Source: Deltaproteobacteria bacterium (GTDB lineage Bacteria > Desulfobacterota > Binatia > Binatales > Binataceae). Taken from it: 37,504 bases of DNA. Location of the stretch: NCBI GenBank assembly GCA_021780225.1, contig JAJXZF010000031.1, positions 1 through 37,504 of the forward strand, written 5' to 3'. Positions 35,098-37,504 of this stretch are shown here, piece after piece (the stretch's first letter is position 1; each line of letters opens with the position of its first letter). A model generated the notes under the pieces. That model was not told the origin of the DNA and searched no databases. It was given only the letters and a program-made list of their open reading frames with translations. Made by a program: the position numbers and the translations under genes.

Positions 35098-35102
35098 GGG
35101 AG
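35098..35102 (+). promoter_or_regulatory. ribosome-binding site deciding the carboxylase TTG start
   Basis: GGGAG ends 7 bases before the TTG at 35110, the first codon of a frame that immediately reads the biotin-carboxylase N-terminal pattern FKRVLIANRGEIA. It supports a TTG start in place of any internal ATG, which would cut into this conserved strand. Confidence 0.75.
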
Positions 35103-35109
35103 TTCTGAC

Positions 35110-37504
35110 TTGTTCAAGCGTGTCCTGATTGCCAATCGTGGCGAAATCGCCATCCGTATCGCACGCGCCGCGGCGGCGCTGGGCATCGAGTCGGTAAGCG
35201 TCCATGCGCCCGCCGACGCGCTCTCGCTGCATACGCGCGTCGCCACCGAATCGCGCGCGATCGGCAATGGAGCCGCCATCGCGAACGATCCGGTGCGCGC
35301 CTACCTGGACGTCGAAGGGCTGATCGCGGTCGCAAAGGCGAGCCGCTGCGATTGCGTGCATCCGGGCTACGGCTTCCTTTCCGAGAACGCGGGTTTCGCG
35401 CAACGATGCGGCGAGGAAGGCCTCGTTTTCATCGGACTGCGGCCTGAAACGCTCGCTTTGTTCGGCGACAAAACCAAGGCGCGCGACTTGGCGCGATCGG
35501 CCGGCGTGCCGATTATTCCGGGCAGTCCGGGCGTCGCGAAAAACGCCGGGGACGCGGCCGCGGCAGCGGCCAAGCTGGGTTATCCGGTGATGCTGAAGGC
35601 GGCGGCCGGCGGCGGACGCGGGATGCGCGTGGTGGAGCGCGCGGCGGAGATGGACGCGGCGTTCGCGCGATGCCAAAGCGAGGCGAAGGCCGCGTTTGGC
35701 GACGGCGCGGTGTTCGTCGAGAAGCTGGTCGCGCGGCCGCGGCATATCGAGGTTCAGGTGCTCGCGGACGCCCGCGGCGATATCGTTCATCTCTACGAGC
35801 GCGATTGTTCGATCCAACTCCGCAATCAGAAGGTCGTCGAATTCGCTCCGGCTCCGGGGCTCGAAGGCGGACTGCGGCGGCGGATTCTTGAAGACGCTGT
35901 GCGTCTTGCCCGCACGGCCGGCTATCTCAACGCCGGCACGGTCGAGTTCCTGGTAAATCCCGAAAAGAGCGAACACTTTTTCATCGAGTGTAATCCGCGG
36001 ATCCAGGTCGAACACACGATTACCGAACAGGTCACGGGAATCGATCTGGTCGAAGCGCAATTCCGCATCGCGGCCGGCGAATCGCTGGATTCGCTCGGAA
36101 TCCGCGATCAAGGCGACGTCGTAACGCGCGGCTATGCGATTCAGGCCCGGCTCGTCGCGAGTGGCGCGGGCACGCTCACAGCGTATAAGGAACCGGCCGG
36201 GCCGGGGGTACGGAGCGATTCATGCGGCTATCTCGGCTACGCGCCGCCGCCGCAGTTCGATCCGATGTTCGCGAAGCTGATTTGCCAGTCAAATTCGACG
36301 CGGACGTTCAGTTCAGCGCTCGAGCGCAGTTTGCGCGCGCTCGACGAGTTCCATATCGGCGGCCTGCCGACGAATCTACAGCAATTGCGCGCGATTCTGT
36401 CGCATCCGGTGGTCTGGGCGGGCGATGCGCGGACCAGTTTCCTCGCCGAACATGCGGAGCGGTTAAAAACGTCCGGCCGCGGCTCGACCTCCGCGTCGGG
36501 TTCGTTGTCGCTGCTGGAACAACAAGCGGCGGCGGTCCGCAACGGCAGGTACCTTGACGGTCCGGCCGGCGGAATTCCGGCAGGACTGACGGTGTCGGAC
36601 GGCGAAGAAGGCGTCGCCAGCCCGATCGCCGGCGGCGTGATCGATCTCCCGGTCGAGATTGGCGTCGAAGTGATCGCGGGGGCGACGTTGATGGTCGTCA
36701 GCGCGATGAAAATGGAGACGGCGATAACCGCGCCGTGCGCCGGCGTGGTCACCGGAATCAAGCCGGCGGAAATTGGCGCGACTGTCGCCATCGGCCAGAT
36801 CGTCGCGACGATCGCTCCAGCCAAAGGCGCAAGCGCTAAAACGACGGAGCGACGCTACGGCGCAGATACGTGGGCGCCGATGCTCGCCGACGTGCGGGCG
36901 CTGCAATCAATAGCGCAGCGGCGATTGGCGCCCGATTCGACCGATCCCGGCGTGGTGCGTCAGCGCAATCGCGGCAGCCTCGCGGGATTCGCGGATTATG
37001 ATGATGAAGGCCGAATTTCCGGCTTCACGCCGGCTAATCATGTCGGCGGATGGGGCAGGATAGAAGGCCGGACCGCGGTGGTCTGCGCCGACGATTTTAC
37101 TTCGCGCGGCGGCCACGCCGACGGCGCAATCGGCGGAAAGAGCATCCATCTGGATCGCCTTTCGCTCGATCTTCGTTGTCCGTCGATTCGGTTGCTGGAC
37201 GGATCGTCGGGCGGAGGAAACATCGCGGCGATGGTGCCAAAGCAGCAGAAAACCGGCGAGAGCACGGCGCAGGAAAGTTCGGGCACGATCACCGCCGGCC
37301 GTCCGCGGGTATCCGGCGAAGGCGGCTCGTTCCTGCCGGGCCATCTCGGTAGCACCATGTATGTCGAGCAACTCAGCCGGGCGCCGGTGGTCAACATGCT
37401 GCTAGGGAGCGTGGTTGGGATTGGCGCGGCGAAGGCGGTGCTCGGCCATTTTGCGGTGATGGTGCGGGATATTGCGCAGTTGTTCGTGGCCGGCCCGCCG
37501 GTGG
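35110..37504 (+). CDS. single-chain acyl-CoA carboxylase (biotin carboxylase + BCCP + carboxyltransferase), 3' end beyond window
   Basis: A TTG-initiated frame is open for 798 codons to the window edge. Residues 1-450 are a biotin carboxylase with FKRVLIANRGEIA, the ATP-grasp glycine loop KAAAGGGRGM (163-172) and NPRIQVEHTITE (295-306). A short linker of about 60 residues follows. Residues 500-560 are a biotin carrier with the target lysine 534 in AMKME. From about 600 onward a carboxyltransferase N-half begins (TPANHVGGWGRIEGRTAVV, then ADDFTSRGG). This order matches the single-chain long-chain acyl-CoA carboxylases described in actinobacteria. Two oddities are QLRNQK and VVEFAP where most homologues read QRRNQK and VVEEAP. 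Substrate choice (short or long acyl-CoA) is unknown. MITE copy 2 lies just upstream. Confidence 0.9.
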   Translation, partial: MFKRVLIANRGEIAIRIARAAAALGIESVSVHAPADALSLHTRVATESRAIGNGAAIANDPVRAYLDVEGLIAVAKASRCDCVHPGYGFLSENAGFAQRCGEEGLVFIGLRPETLALFGDKTKARDLARSAGVPIIPGSPGVAKNAGDAAAAAAKLGYPVMLKAAAGGGRGMRVVERAAEMDAAFARCQSEAKAAFGDGAVFVEKLVARPRHIEVQVLADARGDIVHLYERDCSIQLRNQKVVEFAPAPGLEGGLRRRILEDAVRLARTAGYLNAGTVEFLVNPEKSEHFFIECNPRIQVEHTITEQVTGIDLVEAQFRIAAGESLDSLGIRDQGDVVTRGYAIQARLVASGAGTLTAYKEPAGPGVRSDSCGYLGYAPPPQFDPMFAKLICQSNSTRTFSSALERSLRALDEFHIGGLPTNLQQLRAILSHPVVWAGDARTSFLAEHAERLKTSGRGSTSASGSLSLLEQQAAAVRNGRYLDGPAGGIPAGLTVSDGEEGVASPIAGGVIDLPVEIGVEVIAGATLMVVSAMKMETAITAPCAGVVTGIKPAEIGATVAIGQIVATIAPAKGASAKTTERRYGADTWAPMLADVRALQSIAQRRLAPDSTDPGVVRQRNRGSLAGFADYDDEGRISGFTPANHVGGWGRIEGRTAVVCADDFTSRGGHADGAIGGKSIHLDRLSLDLRCPSIRLLDGSSGGGNIAAMVPKQQKTGESTAQESSGTITAGRPRVSGEGGSFLPGHLGSTMYVEQLSRAPVVNMLLGSVVGIGAAKAVLGHFAVMVRDIAQLFVAGPPV

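Noticed and set aside
1-37504. CRISPR array or phage genes
   Set aside because: No regularly spaced short repeats, cas-like, integrase or phage structural proteins were seen.

Overview
The window is GC-rich DNA from a Gram-negative bacterium. A TolC/RND tripartite pump, a class A penicillin-binding protein and a glycosyltransferase-9 (LPS heptosyltransferase type) point to two membranes. The DUF1844 protein, the class A PBP with a UB2H-like region, the P3A proton ATPase, tRNA-Sec and the acyl-CoA dehydrogenase / Baeyer-Villiger / luciferase-like content suggest a deltaproteobacterium-like or Binatota-like soil organism. That placement is inference; no phylogenetic marker was compared.

Region 1 (1-9773, minus strand) is one long head-to-tail housekeeping run, transcribed htpX, DUF1844, degP-like protease, bifunctional PBP, TPR lipoprotein-like gene, tsaD, rsmA, mutM, yjbQ and the start of one more gene. 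It covers envelope quality control and cell-wall synthesis, then tRNA t6A modification, 16S rRNA dimethylation and base-excision repair. Several junctions overlap by a few bases. A GT9 gene follows upstream on the same strand (9920-10879), divergent from cysK and larE (10960-12751), which handle cysteine synthesis and sacrificial sulfur transfer.

Region 2 (12752-22976) opens with a gap carrying a perfect nested palindrome (12894-12960), then a P3A-type proton ATPase. Next is a divergent module: an ArsR-rhodanese fusion regulator with OsmC on the minus strand, and a YgaP-like small membrane protein, a TolC-like channel, a membrane-fusion protein and an RND permease on the plus strand. An AT-rich operator-like array (TTATTCAA / TTGAATAA / TTGAATAA) lies between them. 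This looks like a reactive-sulfur- or redox-responsive efflux system.

Region 3 (23013-28224) is accessory. Two 276-bp direct repeats, about 96% identical and collinear, each contain a complete selenocysteine tRNA gene (selC). They bracket about 2.6 kb holding a broken OprB-like porin remnant, an M20 amidohydrolase and a TRIC-type channel. Just beyond the second repeat are an IS5-type transposase remnant, about 750 bp of apparently non-coding DNA, and a lower-GC acyltransferase-3 gene.

Region 4 (28400-37504) is catabolic: two adjacent acyl-CoA dehydrogenases likely forming one heteromeric enzyme; a minus-strand operon of a Baeyer-Villiger monooxygenase, a short-chain dehydrogenase and a luciferase-like flavin oxidoreductase; and a long open frame starting at TTG 35110 that runs off the window. 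That frame fuses biotin carboxylase, biotin carrier and carboxyltransferase domains in one chain. Two 206-bp MITE-like elements with terminal inverted repeats and TA ends sit at the borders of the operon. Together the genes suggest oxidation of a cyclic or branched ketone followed by acyl-CoA processing; the substrate cannot be read from the sequence.
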